64,000 nt of DNA from Ottelia alismoides (taxonomy: Eukaryota > Streptophyta > Magnoliopsida > Alismatales > Hydrocharitaceae). A program made the position numbers and the translations under genes. Under the pieces are notes generated by a model. It saw only the letters and a list, made by a program, of their open reading frames with translations. It ran no database searches and was not told the origin of the DNA. Of this stretch, positions 24,880-37,160 are shown piece by piece; positions within the stretch are counted from its first letter, which is position 1, and every line of letters begins with the position of its first letter. The stretch is from positions 583,049 to 647,048 of the forward strand of contig JAZKJV010009322.1 in assembly GCA_037367405.1 (NCBI GenBank), written 5' to 3'.

Positions 24880-25130
24880 TGGTCATGTATTGTGAACTTG
24901 GTTAGTGGAATTGGCTTGGTCATCATATCTATTGGATTCTTCATTGTGGTGTTCATCTTCATCTGAATGTTCCCATCTGCAAATACTTCTGTAATGAAAT
25001 GGTAGCGGACAACAATATGCTTTTTTGCTTCATAATGCATCTGGACCTTTGTTAAATTGATGATACTCTGACCATCATAGTGGACGATAATTATCTTCTA
25101 GTCAAGATTGAGTTCATTAAATAATCATCT
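24880..25130 (-). pseudogene. Copia RNase H C-terminal remnant
   Basis: The minus strand reads IIVHYDGQSIINLTKVQMHY, then EAKKHIVVRYHFITEVFADG, then NIQMKMNTTMKNPIDMMTKP. It aligns with the copia RNase H tail (CDNQSAIxLxKNxxxHxRTKHIDxRYHFIRE...NxADMxTKP). The catalytic aspartate of CDNQSA appears as YDGQSI, and upstream coding is lost. The fragment shows a separate copia family from the one at 31500-32981. Confidence 0.8.
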
Positions 25131-25630
25131 CAACTACATTCTTCGTTGATTCTTGATGAGTTTGTGATTCATCACTCTAAAAGCTGAAAATAACACTCTT
25201 TTTCCTAGCAAACAATTGCATTTAGGTATTTATATTGCATAGTAGCATTCGTGCATGTGTAAATAAGAAGTATTTAGCATTCACAATATGCATTAATAAG
25301 GAGTTGAAAATTTTGTATATGATCACTTATATATTAGCTAAACTTTACATATTTTTAATAAGTTCATATTAGTTCAAAATTAAATAAAATCAACTCCAAT
25401 GTTCAGATAATACTTATATTAATCAACTGAAAATGATAGAAAGATACTTTATTGTATATACATGAAACAAACTTGAACCCTAGTTGAGACTAAAAAGTCA
25501 TAAAGTTAAATATCTCTCGCATACAATCTCTTATGAACATGTACTCACCTTTGATGTAATATAAATCATTTCTTTATAGATCAATACTAAACTAAATAGA
25601 ATTTAGAATCATATGTGAAACTTGAGTTTT
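25131..25630. other. Unassigned AT-rich region
   Basis: No ORF, repeat boundary or known motif was recognised. It may include the degraded upstream part of the copia element ending at 24880. Confidence 0.35.
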
Positions 25631-25639
25631 GGGATCAAT

Positions 25640-27480
25640 ATATTTTATACTTTTACTAACTTTACACTGTCATTTAATGAACAAAAATAATTATTTTTAA
25701 TTTACTTTTTTCATTTTTTCTATGTGGTGTATTTTAATAAAAATCACAAAAATCAAAATGAAAAACTATAAAAATCAAAGAAAAAGGTGAGATGTGACTT
25801 TATATATATTGTATATAGTCTCTTTATTTATTTTTAATAGGCATTTTATTAATTATTAGAAATCCAAAAAATAGATTAATATATAAATACATTTTTTATA
25901 TTTTATTTGATTTTATTTTATATAATTTTTTTATTAAAAATAAAGGGAAAGATAAAAAAACTCAAAACTTATGTATTTTAAACCATTGATATACCTTCAA
26001 AAAATCATGTCTCGCACACATTTCATACTTCGAGTTTGTTGTCTTCTTGAAATTTGTAGCTCATCAAGATTTAAAACATCCACGTTGATGAATTTTACAT
26101 TTAAAGTCTCTTTTTATTTATTTTATATCTAATTTGTTGCTTATTTATTTGGGTCAATAATTTTGCCAATCAACGACCATGTGGCCTCCTCTCATTGGTC
26201 ACCGTACCTCTAGCACACCTATAGTTACTCCATGGTCAACTCCCATGCACCTCTTGGTTTTAGCCAATGGGAGGTTTAAGAGAGTTTACCATGTAGGTGA
26301 ACTCCCCCAACCAAACTTGTATTCTTTGTTTCCCAACTGACCTAAATTCCTCAGCCTTCTCTCACCCATTCCAACTCTTCCTTGTTCTCTTCATCCTACT
26401 ACTTCCCTGTGAGCTTCGCCCACCATAAACCAAGCTCCAATCCCTAATAACCATCTCAGACCTCTCGTGAAACCTTAAATACCACAATCAAAACAATTGT
26501 CTCCTCTCTTATCTTGACTCATCTTCCAGATCACAAACGAATTTACGACCAGCCTCTTACCGTTCCTAGGTGGCAGCGAAGGACATGGCATCGAGAGTGA
26601 AGACAGAGGTCTTCCTAATGATTGGATCCACCTATGACACCTCAGTGCCTTAAGGGGCGGTCTAGTGTGTGAAAGGGGATGAGCACTCCACATTCCGAGG
26701 CAAGGAGGCTCGGGAGAGGCTCAATGGATCTGAACACGGTGACATGGAACAAAGGCTTGGAGCGAAGATTGGAACTGTAGGATAGTGATATCTAAGGGTT
26801 TAGATTAGAGGACGTAAAAGTGGTGTAGATGGTTTGCAAGGTCAATCTAACATCTATGGAACGTCCGATTTGGACGATGCCATGATCCAACGGTGACTGC
26901 TCCGCATGTTCCTTTGCACACAGCTAAGTATGGGCAGAGATCAATGAGCTCGTGGCTCCTTCATGGTTGGAGTTGTGTATGAGGGTCTCCATCTCTGGAG
27001 GAGGTTGGCGAAGGTGGTGGTAGTCAGTCATAACTACAATAATGATCAGAGTGCCGTGGTGACTATAGGTTGATAGAGGAGGAGCTCGAGATCAGAGATG
27101 TGTCATTTCATCCAATCAGTGAGCGAGAGGGGTACATTCAAGGTTAGAAAAATCAAACAAAGTGAAATGGGGATGAATGGGGATCCTGCGAAGTGATCAG
27201 AGTGAGGGCTCGGTGGGCTCCAAGTTTGTGCATGACCTAAAGGAAGAGCGAGGCAAAGGGGATTATGGAGTAGATGAGTGCAATCATTGGAGTATGCGTG
27301 AAGATTAGGGAGGTAGAGGAGCTGATAGGATGGTCAAATGTATCGGAGGTGGATAAAGCACGATGAATAAAAAGTGAGAAAAAAAGGAGCAAGGTTGAAA
27401 TACTACCTCATTTGAGAAGACAAAGAAGGGTAGAGGATGGTGCCAGGGATGGAGCTTGAGTTGACCTCGATTCTTTTCTC
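25640..27480 (+). mobile_element. Athila-type LTR fragment, copy G
   Basis: An AT-rich block (25640-26130) passes into a GC-rich block beginning with GCCAATCAACGACCATGTGG and continuing to about 27480. This is the same AT-to-GC transition as in the other LTRs, where a CCAAT box precedes the promoter. Neither terminus is present. Short ORFs inside have no domain. Confidence 0.5.
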
Positions 27481-27489
27481 GACGTAGCA

Positions 27490-28880
27490 GCGGTGTGTAT
27501 CTCTAAAGGAAGTTTAGAATTTCACATTGAGGAAATGTGGAAAAAATAACAAACTATTTTTAAAAACAATGAATGTTCATCGCATGAACATGAAATTTCA
27601 TCACAATAATTTATGTTGTTTGAAACCATAAACTTAGATAAATGATTTCCTAATATGATTTCTTGTATTCTAATGAATATAGAGAAGATATTAATGTCAC
27701 CTCTTGCAGAGTGAGTTTCTAAATGAGGGAACCTCCCTAATCAAGTCCAATCTACATATGCTTCTTTCGTGGGTGCGATGATGAGTCTCGTAGCTTCTCA
27801 TGAACTTCGATGTTGACTTCTTGAAGTTGTCCATGCAAGGATGAGATCACTCTCCTTATTTTGTCGCACAAAATCATTGCTTATTTACGGATGAGGAGCA
27901 CTAAGAAGAAGATGATCATCTCTTCCACAAGGCCATGCCTATGAAGAGAAGAAGAGGGGTTCGATGGTGGACATGTAGGATATATTTAAGAGAGACAGTA
28001 AACATGTATTCTTCTCTTATTCAATTCTTTTGGAAGAGAACTTTGGTGAGAACAAGCATGCTCTTGGAAGGGAGGTTTTTCCCCCTCTTATATAGGAATG
28101 ATGGGTGTATGTAAGGATCTTAATCTTCATAGCACACACCCACCTTTCATCCCCTAGATGGTGGATCTGTGGCTATGATTAAGTCCTTATTCAAAAAGAA
28201 ATAGGACTTGAATTATCTCTTCTAATCACCAATTAAATATGGCAATAAAATAAACAAAAATTAAGAGAGGCTAATCTCATTAGGACTCTCATGGTGGACG
28301 TCTATGCTTCGCCAAGCATGGACGTCCACCTTGTTACAATTGTTGTTGAAGTTGTTGTTATCTTCATGATAATCTAATTATCATAATGTGTAATTTATTA
28401 GAGAGCCCTCGTAACTTTTGAATCTTATTCATAAGTACAAATACAGATACAAATCCAATTTACATTTAAATTCCAATGTGAATCATATTCACAAAAGTGT
28501 ATTGAAATAATTATATGAATCAAATTCATATAACTAATAACTATTATGAATCAGTATTTAAATTAATTAATGAATAACGTTTGTGAATAATATTCACAAA
28601 AATACCCTTATTGAAATTAAATTATGATAATAATAATTATACTATCAAATTCAACATCACATAGTACTCGTCCTAATCTAATTAGGACTCATGAGATATA
28701 AATGCAGATACTAGGAGATAATGTCAAAGAGATCAAACCATCCATATATAGTGTCTTGAAATTTCGATAACTATCCAATTTTAGGATTTATACCACTTTC
28801 GGTGAAACATGATACACTCCCATCTTTAAGCTTGAGCTAAAACAATTGACACTCTATGTAATCTCAACAAAACACATTGT
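27490..28880 (-). mobile_element. Copia LTR fragment (3' part)
   Basis: Read on the minus strand it contains landmarks shared with the longer copia LTR beside it (TACTAGGAGATAA block, AATAATTAT-rich stretch, TATA box CTATATAAG near 28087-28094). It ends in a GATGAAATTTCATGTTCATG stretch typical of copia LTR ends. The 5' half is missing. It lies in tandem with the next LTR without internal sequence between. Confidence 0.6.
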
Positions 28881-28939
28881 AATCTCCATGAGCTCAACAA
28901 ACGAGTACAATGATGAACTCAACTTCCTATGGAAGACGA

Positions 28940-31482
28940 GGGTTTGTGCCTTGTGCATCATACAAGCATGAATATTGCTTCGTATGCGATTTACGTCAAC
29001 TAGTCATACTAGTCGCAATGGGTAGTGGAAATTAACATTTTTTGATGAAACCACATGGCATAGGAACCATTCACATGTCCTTTAAGGTAGATCGCAAATA
29101 AGTATTACGATTACCTCTTTGTGCGTGATCGTAATCCATGAGTCTCTAAAGAAAGAGATCTCCCGTCACAAGTATGATTTAATTAAGTGAGCACTTGTCG
29201 GTGCGTAGGCGAGATAGGTGCTTCTTGCAGTCCGAGTTGACGATCCGAGTGTGGAACCTCCTATCTTGTCTCACAAAATCCATTATCTTCTTCACGAGCA
29301 CGGGCTGTCGAAGAAGACAGAGATCCACGAGCAGTTATGTAGCAACACAACGGTAGCACAATGATGACAAAGTTCTCTCAATCCCAAGGGTAGACAACCA
29401 CCAAGAGTTGAGAGAGAGAGAGAGAGCTGGGACGAGTGGAGAGAGAGAGAATTATTGCAACTTTTACTTCAACTTAATTGTGTAGAGAAAATCCAAAGGT
29501 TACCCCTTTATTTATATAAAATTAGATGGTTAGGATGCACTCCTAACTTAAATAAATGGTCTAGATTTTGTTGCAATAATTTGCAACAATAATAATTAAA
29601 TGTAAACAAAAAATTAGTAGAAGATATTCTTCAACAATTTTAATTCAATTAAAATCACTTCATTCTCATGAATGAAGTGAAATAAGAGAGCCACCTTCTA
29701 TGAATGAGGAAATGAGATAGCCTCCTTCCTTTTATGGAGGGTGCACATACGCTTTGAGATTGGAGAGAGATTTTCTCTCTCCCATCTCCATCTAATGTAA
29801 TCTCATTACGTTAATCATTAATCATAGTATTATTTGTAAAAAAATATCACCAAGTAATTTGCAAATTATTTGTGATAGTTGCAAAAAAACAATTGATTAA
29901 TTATGAATCATATTCATCAACCCAATATAAAATATAAATCATATTTACATTTAACTGTACAATGTGATTCCATAACACATTTAATTGTATAATGTGAATT
30001 TTATTCACATTGACTTATAAATTGTAGAACTAATTTACAATTAAGTTTCTCTATGATATTATGAATCACATTCACAATATTTATGATTATCGTGAATAGT
30101 TCTATCCACATTAATCATATCTATGATTAATAAATCCAATTTAATTATCTTAGATGCATGTCTACTTATATCCAAATAATATTAATCATATTCATATTAT
30201 TAATGATAATTAAATCCTTTTTAATTATCAATTTTCCAATGCTCATATTGTTAACAACATAATTATTCTTGTACTATTTCAAGAACAATGTGCCTTTTCC
30301 GTATATACTAGGAGATAAGGATATGGCGATTGTGTATTCGAAGTATAGTGACTTGGAAACTAATATCTAATCTCATAACTAGATCTAGAAGATCACTCAA
30401 ATATTTCTGATCAAGTCAGACATAATATTTGATCTTCTCATTGCAAATGAATCGTATTCAGATCAATGTCCAACATTTGGACTATGATTAAAGAACTTCT
30501 CTACTAAGTGGAGTCATTAAAATCCAAACTTGTTTCATTACTCCCTGAAAATGGAAGCATCACAAATATACAATCGATTACGATCACATCACCCTCGAGT
30601 ATTCTTAATAACGGTAATTCCTGCATAAATAAGGACATAAAACAAACCTCAATTTCTGATCACATTTGAATTGTCATCTTAAGGATTTTATCATTATGTT
30701 TCTTATTCGATCATTGGGAGTTTGTATCGATCATAGGCTTTCCAAAAGCATATATTGTACCTACAAATCCTATCATGATTCCAAAGTAAGACGACCATCA
30801 ATGAAATTTGGTTGATCCCAATATCACAAGAGTGAGATCATGTCTTCTAGTTCAGTAACGAACATGTTTGATCCCTTCGAGAGATCATATTATTCATAGG
30901 CCTTTATATATACCGCAACTCATAGGTGTATAGACCTTGATTAGGTCATGTACCCATTGGTTAACCTAATGTACATACTTAGGCATATAGTAACACATCT
31001 ATCTCAGGTCAGAGGATGCGTGCATGTATCATGATATTATATGATATAGGTCTTGGTTATCTTGATCTCGATAAGTTGACTATTTGACCTAACTTATCTG
31101 ACACCTCCGAATCTCTATTACTATGAAAAGGACCTAAATCAAGAGATCAGTCGGATATCGACCTTTTGAGTAAGGGTAGCCATCTCCTTCTCATGCTGGA
31201 GATCCTTTCTCAATAAGCATTTGACAGTGGGATGAGTTCTCAATCTAACTCTTTAGATGTCATCTCAACACCAACCTCTATGATCTAACCATTCGATTAA
31301 CTTATGTATGCTTATTAAGATGGCCATAGTACATAACATTAATTGTAATAAGGGACCTTATAAGTGCATTCGTTCATTAATATCAGTTGTGGTGTGAAAA
31401 TCAATAACATTTATTAATATATAAAAACGTTACACTAATATTTATTGTAGAAATGATTCAGCCTAAGCTGACATGTCTAACA
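28940..31482 (-). mobile_element. Copia LTR, about 2.5 kb
   Basis: It starts at plus 31482 with TGTTAGACATGTCAGC, about 14 bp after the end of the copia RNase H coding region, so this is a 3' LTR. Relatives of its first 1.4 kb lie at 35149-36615 (plus) and 9163-9606 (minus). A TATA box TATATAAATA is at 29509-29518, followed by GA/CT microsatellites (about 29404-29450) and a probable 3' end near CACAAACCCTCG at about 28940. The inner end is approximate. The length is unusually large for a plant copia LTR. Confidence 0.7.
29509..29518 (-). promoter_or_regulatory. TATA box of the copia LTR
   Basis: TATATAAATA on the minus strand, about 60 bp before CT-rich leader sequence. This position inside an LTR fits the U3/R boundary promoter of a copia element. 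Confidence 0.55.
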
Positions 31483-31496
31483 ATGTCCACTACACC

Positions 31497-32981
31497 TTAA
31501 AATCATTCTGGTACAATCCTTACACCCATACTCATTACATGCTGGTCAAAACTCTTTTGGGATAAAGGTTTGGTACGGTGATCAACAACATTTTCAGTAG
31601 AGATCACCTTGATGATGTTGATGTCACCACGCTTTGTATCTCCTGAATGTTGTGGTATTTCCTTTCCACGTGTTTTCTCTTTTGATGCCATATAGATTCC
31701 TTTGCCTGAGTTGTGGCTTCCATGTTATCGCAGAGCAACAAGATGGGAGAATTAGAGGAAACTACACCAAGCTCTAAGATGAACTTGTGCAACCACACTG
31801 CCTCTTTCACAACATCAATGGAGCAATGTATTGAACATCTATCATCAAATCAGTTGTGGTGTCCTGCTTCTTACTTCTCCAGCTCAAAACATCACGTTCA
31901 ACAAGAATACAAACATGAAGTTGGCTTGCAATCATCAATGTCAGATAGGAAGTCAGAATCTGTGTATCCTAAGACTTAGAGATCACTATCTCCATAAACC
32001 AATATGTAATCTTGTGTCCTACTTAGATACTTGAAGATGCTCCTCACCGCGTTCTGGTGTTTCTTACCATAGTACGATTGGTAATGCTTTACCAATCCCA
32101 TTGCATGATATATATCTTACATTGTGTACATCATGGCATACATTAGGCTTCCCACAACCGATGAGTAATGGCATCCAACCATGGACTTCTTATACTCAAC
32201 ACTTTGAGGAGCCATCACATTAGATAGGTGTATACTATATCTAATGAGAAGGGAGCCTTTCTTGGATTTTTTTCATATGGAATTGTTCCAAGATCTTCTA
32301 AATGTATCTATGTTGAGACAATCTCAAAATCCTCTTTTCTCTATTTCTGAACAACTTCTAACTCAAGATGTTAGAGGCTTCTCCAAGATCTTTCATCTCG
32401 AATGTGTGCAATAGCCATACCTTAACACTAGTCATTAATCGTATATCATACCCTGCGATAAGAATGCGATCTACATAAAGCATGATGAACACAATGACCC
32501 TCCCACTTAGGATTTTGTACACACACGGTTCATCAGGATTCTGAATAAAATCAGAATCTTTATGGTTTCATCAAATTAGATGTTCCAACAATGAGAAGCT
32601 TGTTTGAGCCCATAAATGGATTCCTTCAGCTTGCACACTTTGCCTTCCTCAGCTATGAAGCCCTACGACTGCTCCATATAGATATCCTCCTTGAGTTTTC
32701 CATTGAGAAATGTGGTCTTGACGGTCTATATGTTAGATGTCGTAGTTAAGATGTGTAGCTATAGCTAACAGTGCACTAATGGAATTAAGCATGGCCACAG
32801 GAGAGAATGTTTCATCGTAATCGATGCCTTCTCTCTGCGTATAGCCTTTAGTTATGAGTTGTGCCTTTAAGGTCTCCACCTTCCCATCAGGTCCCCACTT
32901 TCTCTTAAAGATCCATTTACACCCAATGGATTTTACACCTTTAGGTAGATCCTCTAAGGTCCATACGCCATTCTTATGCAT
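31497..32981 (-). pseudogene. Copia reverse transcriptase-RNase H, broken
   Basis: From 32981 downward the minus strand gives HKNGVWTLEDLPKGVKSIGC, then KWIFKR..GPDGKVETLKAQ and GYTQREGIDYDETFSPVAML. Later pieces are FLNGKLKEDIYMEQ, ESIYGLKQAS and LYVDRILIAG; RNase H follows, with CDNMEATTQAKES and STENVVDHRTKPLSQKSFDQ. These are textbook copia RT/RH motifs. The catalytic YVDD is YVDR (32466-32477), and several stops and frameshifts occur. The N-terminal half of RT and everything upstream are missing because LTR D begins at 32982. The RNase H end leads directly into the copia 3' LTR at 31482. Confidence 0.92.
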
Positions 32982-34950
32982 TGATGAAACTCCATTTCAT
33001 CACCTTTATTCTTTTATTTTGGCCTTACATCCCCAGCTAAATGTATGTGTATAACATTAATTTTTACAAAATAATACTCAATAATTGACTTGAAGATATT
33101 GTATAATTACATATATTTAATACCAAAATAAAAGAATAAAGAAAATAAAAGAAAGAAAAAGAATGAATTGTCAAAGACATTGAATGACCCTAGACCCAGT
33201 CATCATGATGACTTGACCGACAAGGAATAAAGTAGGAGGAGATAGGACAGACACATTGTACAGAGAACAACTCAAAACCTTAATTATATTTACTCAATAA
33301 ATAGTCTTTCAGGACCTAATTTATTCTTTATTATTTACACCTCAAATAATAAAACCCTCTACATGAATATTGTACATAAAAATACAAAGAAAAAATAAAA
33401 TTCATTTCACTTAAAAATAATACACAATGCATCGAAGACACCCAAAACAAAAGGCTGCAAAGAAAAACTTCCTAGACCTATATCTCCTCCATACAGATCA
33501 ACATTGATCAAACTCATCTTTATTATTCATAAAATTAAATTGTTTATTTAATGAAGTTGGTTTATTTTCATTTGGAATTAAGATGCAAAAGTTGATTTTT
33601 GGGTCCTTGTTGTATTGTATACATGTATATAATAATCGATATATCCATTCTTTATATTTCTAACTTTCTTCTATTATTATATACTTGTAAATATTATTCA
33701 AAATACATGCAAATATTAAACTCAAAATAAAATCATTAAAATGCATTATAATAAATAAAGTATTAGAAGATATAGGTAAACTACACCTATATAATATATG
33801 TACTTAATTATTTAAGTGATTAAATAAAATAAGAAAAATAAAATAAAAATATGTAAATGAGTAACTAATAAGTTATATAGAAATTATGTATTTTAAAAAA
33901 ATAAAATATACATTACAAAATAAAAATAAAATAATTTAAATACAAGTATATATACCGATATATACATGTAAAGAATACCATCTAATAAATAGTCTAGTAA
34001 AAATAAATAAAATTCTAAATCAAATACTACATAAAATAATAACCAATTTTCATGTTTTGACCTAAAAATAAAAAAAATCATTTCATATTTAAAAATGAAT
34101 TAATAATGAATGTGGACCAATCAAGCATCTCCGTGAGTTGACACAGGTCAACTACACGGTCTTTGTCCCTTCCTTCTATCCGAACCACCAACAATCACCT
34201 CTTCTCCATTTTTTGGGCTTAATCTGCGACTCGAGGAAGTTTGCTTCCTTGAGAAAACTTTTGCAAGGAAAGATCGAGCATCATGCCATGCTTTGATCTT
34301 CCCCATTCGATCGCACAAACCACCAACACCATGTGATATTCACCTACCCCACCCTCCCTTCGCCCATAAATAAAAACCATTAGCCCCCTTTTGAATTTGA
34401 TTCTTCCCTTTAGTTTGTAACCCCATGAGGACCCATCTGGGTCGAGTTCATGGTGACAACATGAACTCCCCATCCTCATCGGTAAGGATAAGGGTTTGGA
34501 TGGATCAATCCCCATTGTCGAAGCTCATCTCCTATCATGGCTTCTGTCCCTTGGCTCCCAAGTTCAGTTTGAGTTGCTTTACCACATTTCTAGGTGATTT
34601 TATTCATCTCATTTTGTTTCCAACCTTCATTTTCTGCACTTACTTATCATTTTAGTGTAATCTTAGGGATTAGTTTATGCTAGAGGTTTAGAAGCTCTAT
34701 GCATCATTCACCTTTACACCCACTATCCCACCACCATTTTTGCTCAGCACACTCCCTAACCACTTCTCCACCTGCCAGATCACCCAACCACCTTGATTCC
34801 TTCACAGATCAAGACGCCCATGCTCCTTCCTTTGCCTTACGCTAGAGCATCTCCACTCCTCCTCAAAACCAACCCTCATCCATCAATAACTACACTTAAG
34901 CCTTCGCAAGAGCTTACCAGACTTAACCCTACAGGTTTCTAGAGGAAATG
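32982..34950 (+). mobile_element. Athila-type LTR, copy D
   Basis: It starts with TGATGAAACTCCATTTCATC at 32982, directly against copia RT codons. The purine motif is at 33221-33245, the conserved 'GGAATTAAGATGCAAAAGTTG' type region near 33580, an AT-rich block at 33600-34100, and the GC-rich block from about 34110. A TATA-like CATAAATAAAAA lies at 34365-34376. The second AT-rich block and the LTR 3' end are missing: copia sequence appears by about 35149. It is therefore a truncated LTR, most like copy B. Confidence 0.75.
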
Positions 34951-35148
34951 GCCTCTATCGAATCGTGTCGCATCTACGAGCTCCTTTCCTAGGTACATGT
35001 GTTGCATCGAGCCACCATGTCCCCTTTGATAGGTCATGGACACTTCTAATGGAACCAATAGCTGCTGATCCCTTCAAGGAACCTCCCAAGCATTTTAGCA
35101 GCATGAATGGAGCTTTGGAGCTTGAGGAATTGACTAACATGGGAAGAT

Positions 35149-36615
35149 TGTTGGACATGCGATCCCACAGCGAGCCATTATGCAATAAATGTTATTAAAA
35201 ATATCATTCCCTAATCTGAAATGAAGAATAACTAATTTGCATAATAGGTCCCTTAATACAATTAGGGTTATATACCATGGTCATCTTGATGATCATACAG
35301 TTGTTGATTCAATTATTGAATCTTAGAGGCTGGTGCTTGGATGAATATCCAAAGAGTTAGATTAAGGACTCATCAAGCACCATCAAATGATTATTAAGAG
35401 AGGATGTCCAGCCTGAGAAGGAAATGACAATCCTTTCTCTAAAGGTTGATATCTAACCGACCTCTTGATGCAGGTCCTCTACATAGGAATAGAGATTCAG
35501 AGGTGTGACATAAGTTAGGTCAAAGAGTTAACTTAACGAGATTGAGATAGCCAAAGTCCTTTGTCATATGCTGTCATGATATAGGCACGCATCCTCTAAC
35601 CGAAGATTGATGTGTTACTATATGTCTGAGTATGTACATTTGGCAGAACAATAGGTTGATGACCTAACCAAGGTCTATACACCGATGCGTTGGTGTGCAT
35701 GCAAGGGCACGCGAGTAATACAATCTATCAAAGGGATCATATATGTTTAGTTACTGAATCGGAAGACATGATCTCACTCATTAGATATTGGGAAGATCAA
35801 ATTTCGTGCACGATCATCTCGCTTTGGAAGCTTGACTGAATTTGTAAGGTTTTATATATGCTTTTGGAACATATATGATCAACACCTTCATATGATATAT
35901 GCTTTTAGAAAGTATATGATCGATACCAACTCCAAATAGTCAAATGAGAAACTTAATGATAAAACCTTGAAGGAGACAGTCTAAATGAGATCTAAAACTT
36001 CGGGTTTATTCTTGGTCTTCCAGTATGCAGGGTGTACATGTATTAGGAATACCTGAGGGTGATGTGATCATAAATTATTGTATAACCATGACGCTTCCAT
36101 TCTGAGGGAGTGATGAAACAAGTCTGGATTTTAATGAATCCTCTCATAAAGAAGTGATATGATCTTAGTCCAAATGTGGGACCTTGATCTAAATATGATT
36201 TAGATATAAAGGGAAGATTAGATCTACGGCTTTGATTTAATCAAACATCTAAGGGAGGTTTGCAAGATCTGGATTTGAGATGTGATATAAATATCCAAGT
36301 CACTATAAGTGGAATAGTACAATCATCCTATACTTATCTCCAAGTATCCGCGGAGAAAGCGCATTATCCTTGAAAGAATTCAGGATAATTGTATTGTTAA
36401 TATATGCATCCGAGCATTGAGAAATGAATAATTAAATATGATTTATTTATAGTAAATAATATGAATTTGATTCATATTATAAGGAGAGTTATCTAAGACA
36501 ATTAAATGTGATTTAATTATCAAAGATGTGAATAATGTGAATGTGATTCATATTATTTGGGTACATGATAATAGAGATCCATGATGATTAAATGTGATTT
36601 GTGTTATTCATATTC
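35149..36615 (+). mobile_element. Copia LTR 5' part, plus orientation
   Basis: TGTTGGACATGCGATCC at 35149 follows a short purine-rich stretch (GGGAAGA). The next 1.4 kb match the reverse complement of 30000-31482 (for example AATAGAGATTCAGAGGTGTG and GAAGACATGATCTCACTC). The match stops sharply at about 36615, where the Athila-like internal region begins, so the LTR is cut before its TATA box. Confidence 0.8.
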
Positions 36616-36642
36616 GTCCTGTTCAGCACTCTTGTTGTTGCC

Positions 36643-36940
36643 TATACATAGGGATACTCTACCCTAAGTATGGGGGTGATGTTGTTCATATCGTCTTTTT
36701 ATTTTTTGAGTCTCTACATTCTCTTCATCGGTTTTCCCCTTTTGTACACTCTACTATACTTAGAATTACTTGATCCTAAGTATATGGGGGATCACCAACT
36801 TCTCTTCTTTTTATCTTTTCTTTGAGTCGTTGTAGTATAGGAGTCTTTTCACTTGTCTATACTTAGCACGAGTTATGTCTTCCTTTTTCTCTCTCTGATC
36901 ACTATGAGGACATAGTTTGAGCTAAGTATAGGGGGTATCG
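36643..36940 (+). repeat. Three stem-loop/purine modules
   Basis: Module 1 pairs ATACATAGGG with CCCTAAGTAT, followed by GGGGG. Module 2 pairs TACTTAGAAT with ATCCTAAGTA, followed by TATGGGGG. Module 3 pairs TATACTTAGC (36858-36867) with GCTAAGTATA (36921-36930) perfectly, followed by GGGGG. They correspond to modules 2, 4 and 5 of the array at 57500-58020. Confidence 0.8.
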
Positions 36941-37025
36941 TATATATTGTATATATACTTTAGACATAACTCATACCTTTAAATATGTTTATTTGGGGGG
37001 GGGGTATGTATACAATTTTGTAAAA

Positions 37026-37160
37026 TCCATATGTGAAAAAAAACCAACCAAAAAAAACAAATAAATATAAAAAAACAAACACAAAAACAAAAACAAAAAA
37101 ACAAAAAAAACACAATAAAAAGAGAAAAACAAAAACAAAAGAAAAACAAAAAAAATCTTG
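37026..37160 (+). repeat. A-rich low-complexity tract
   Basis: Runs of A broken by single C, mostly AAAAAC-like units. The paralogous region at 58150-58450 is also A/T-rich but of different sequence. Confidence 0.8.

Noticed and set aside
28281..28340. Inverted repeat TGGTGGACGTC..ATGCTTCG..GACGTCCACC, considered as a microRNA precursor or IS-like end
   Set aside because: The pairing is real (about 18 bases around a short loop) but lies inside a copia LTR fragment, and nothing else supports a separate element or RNA gene.
11400..29460. Direct repeats considered as CRISPR or phage attachment sites
   Set aside because: The repeats are CT/GA microsatellites and LTR homologies in plant nuclear DNA; no spaced-repeat array exists.
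34965..35198. 77-codon ORF ending at the copia LTR start, possible copia RNase H end
   Set aside because: AADPFKEPPKHF loosely recalls the ADPFTKPL motif, but the rest does not match and a 76-codon ORF is open on the other strand. Too weak to call.
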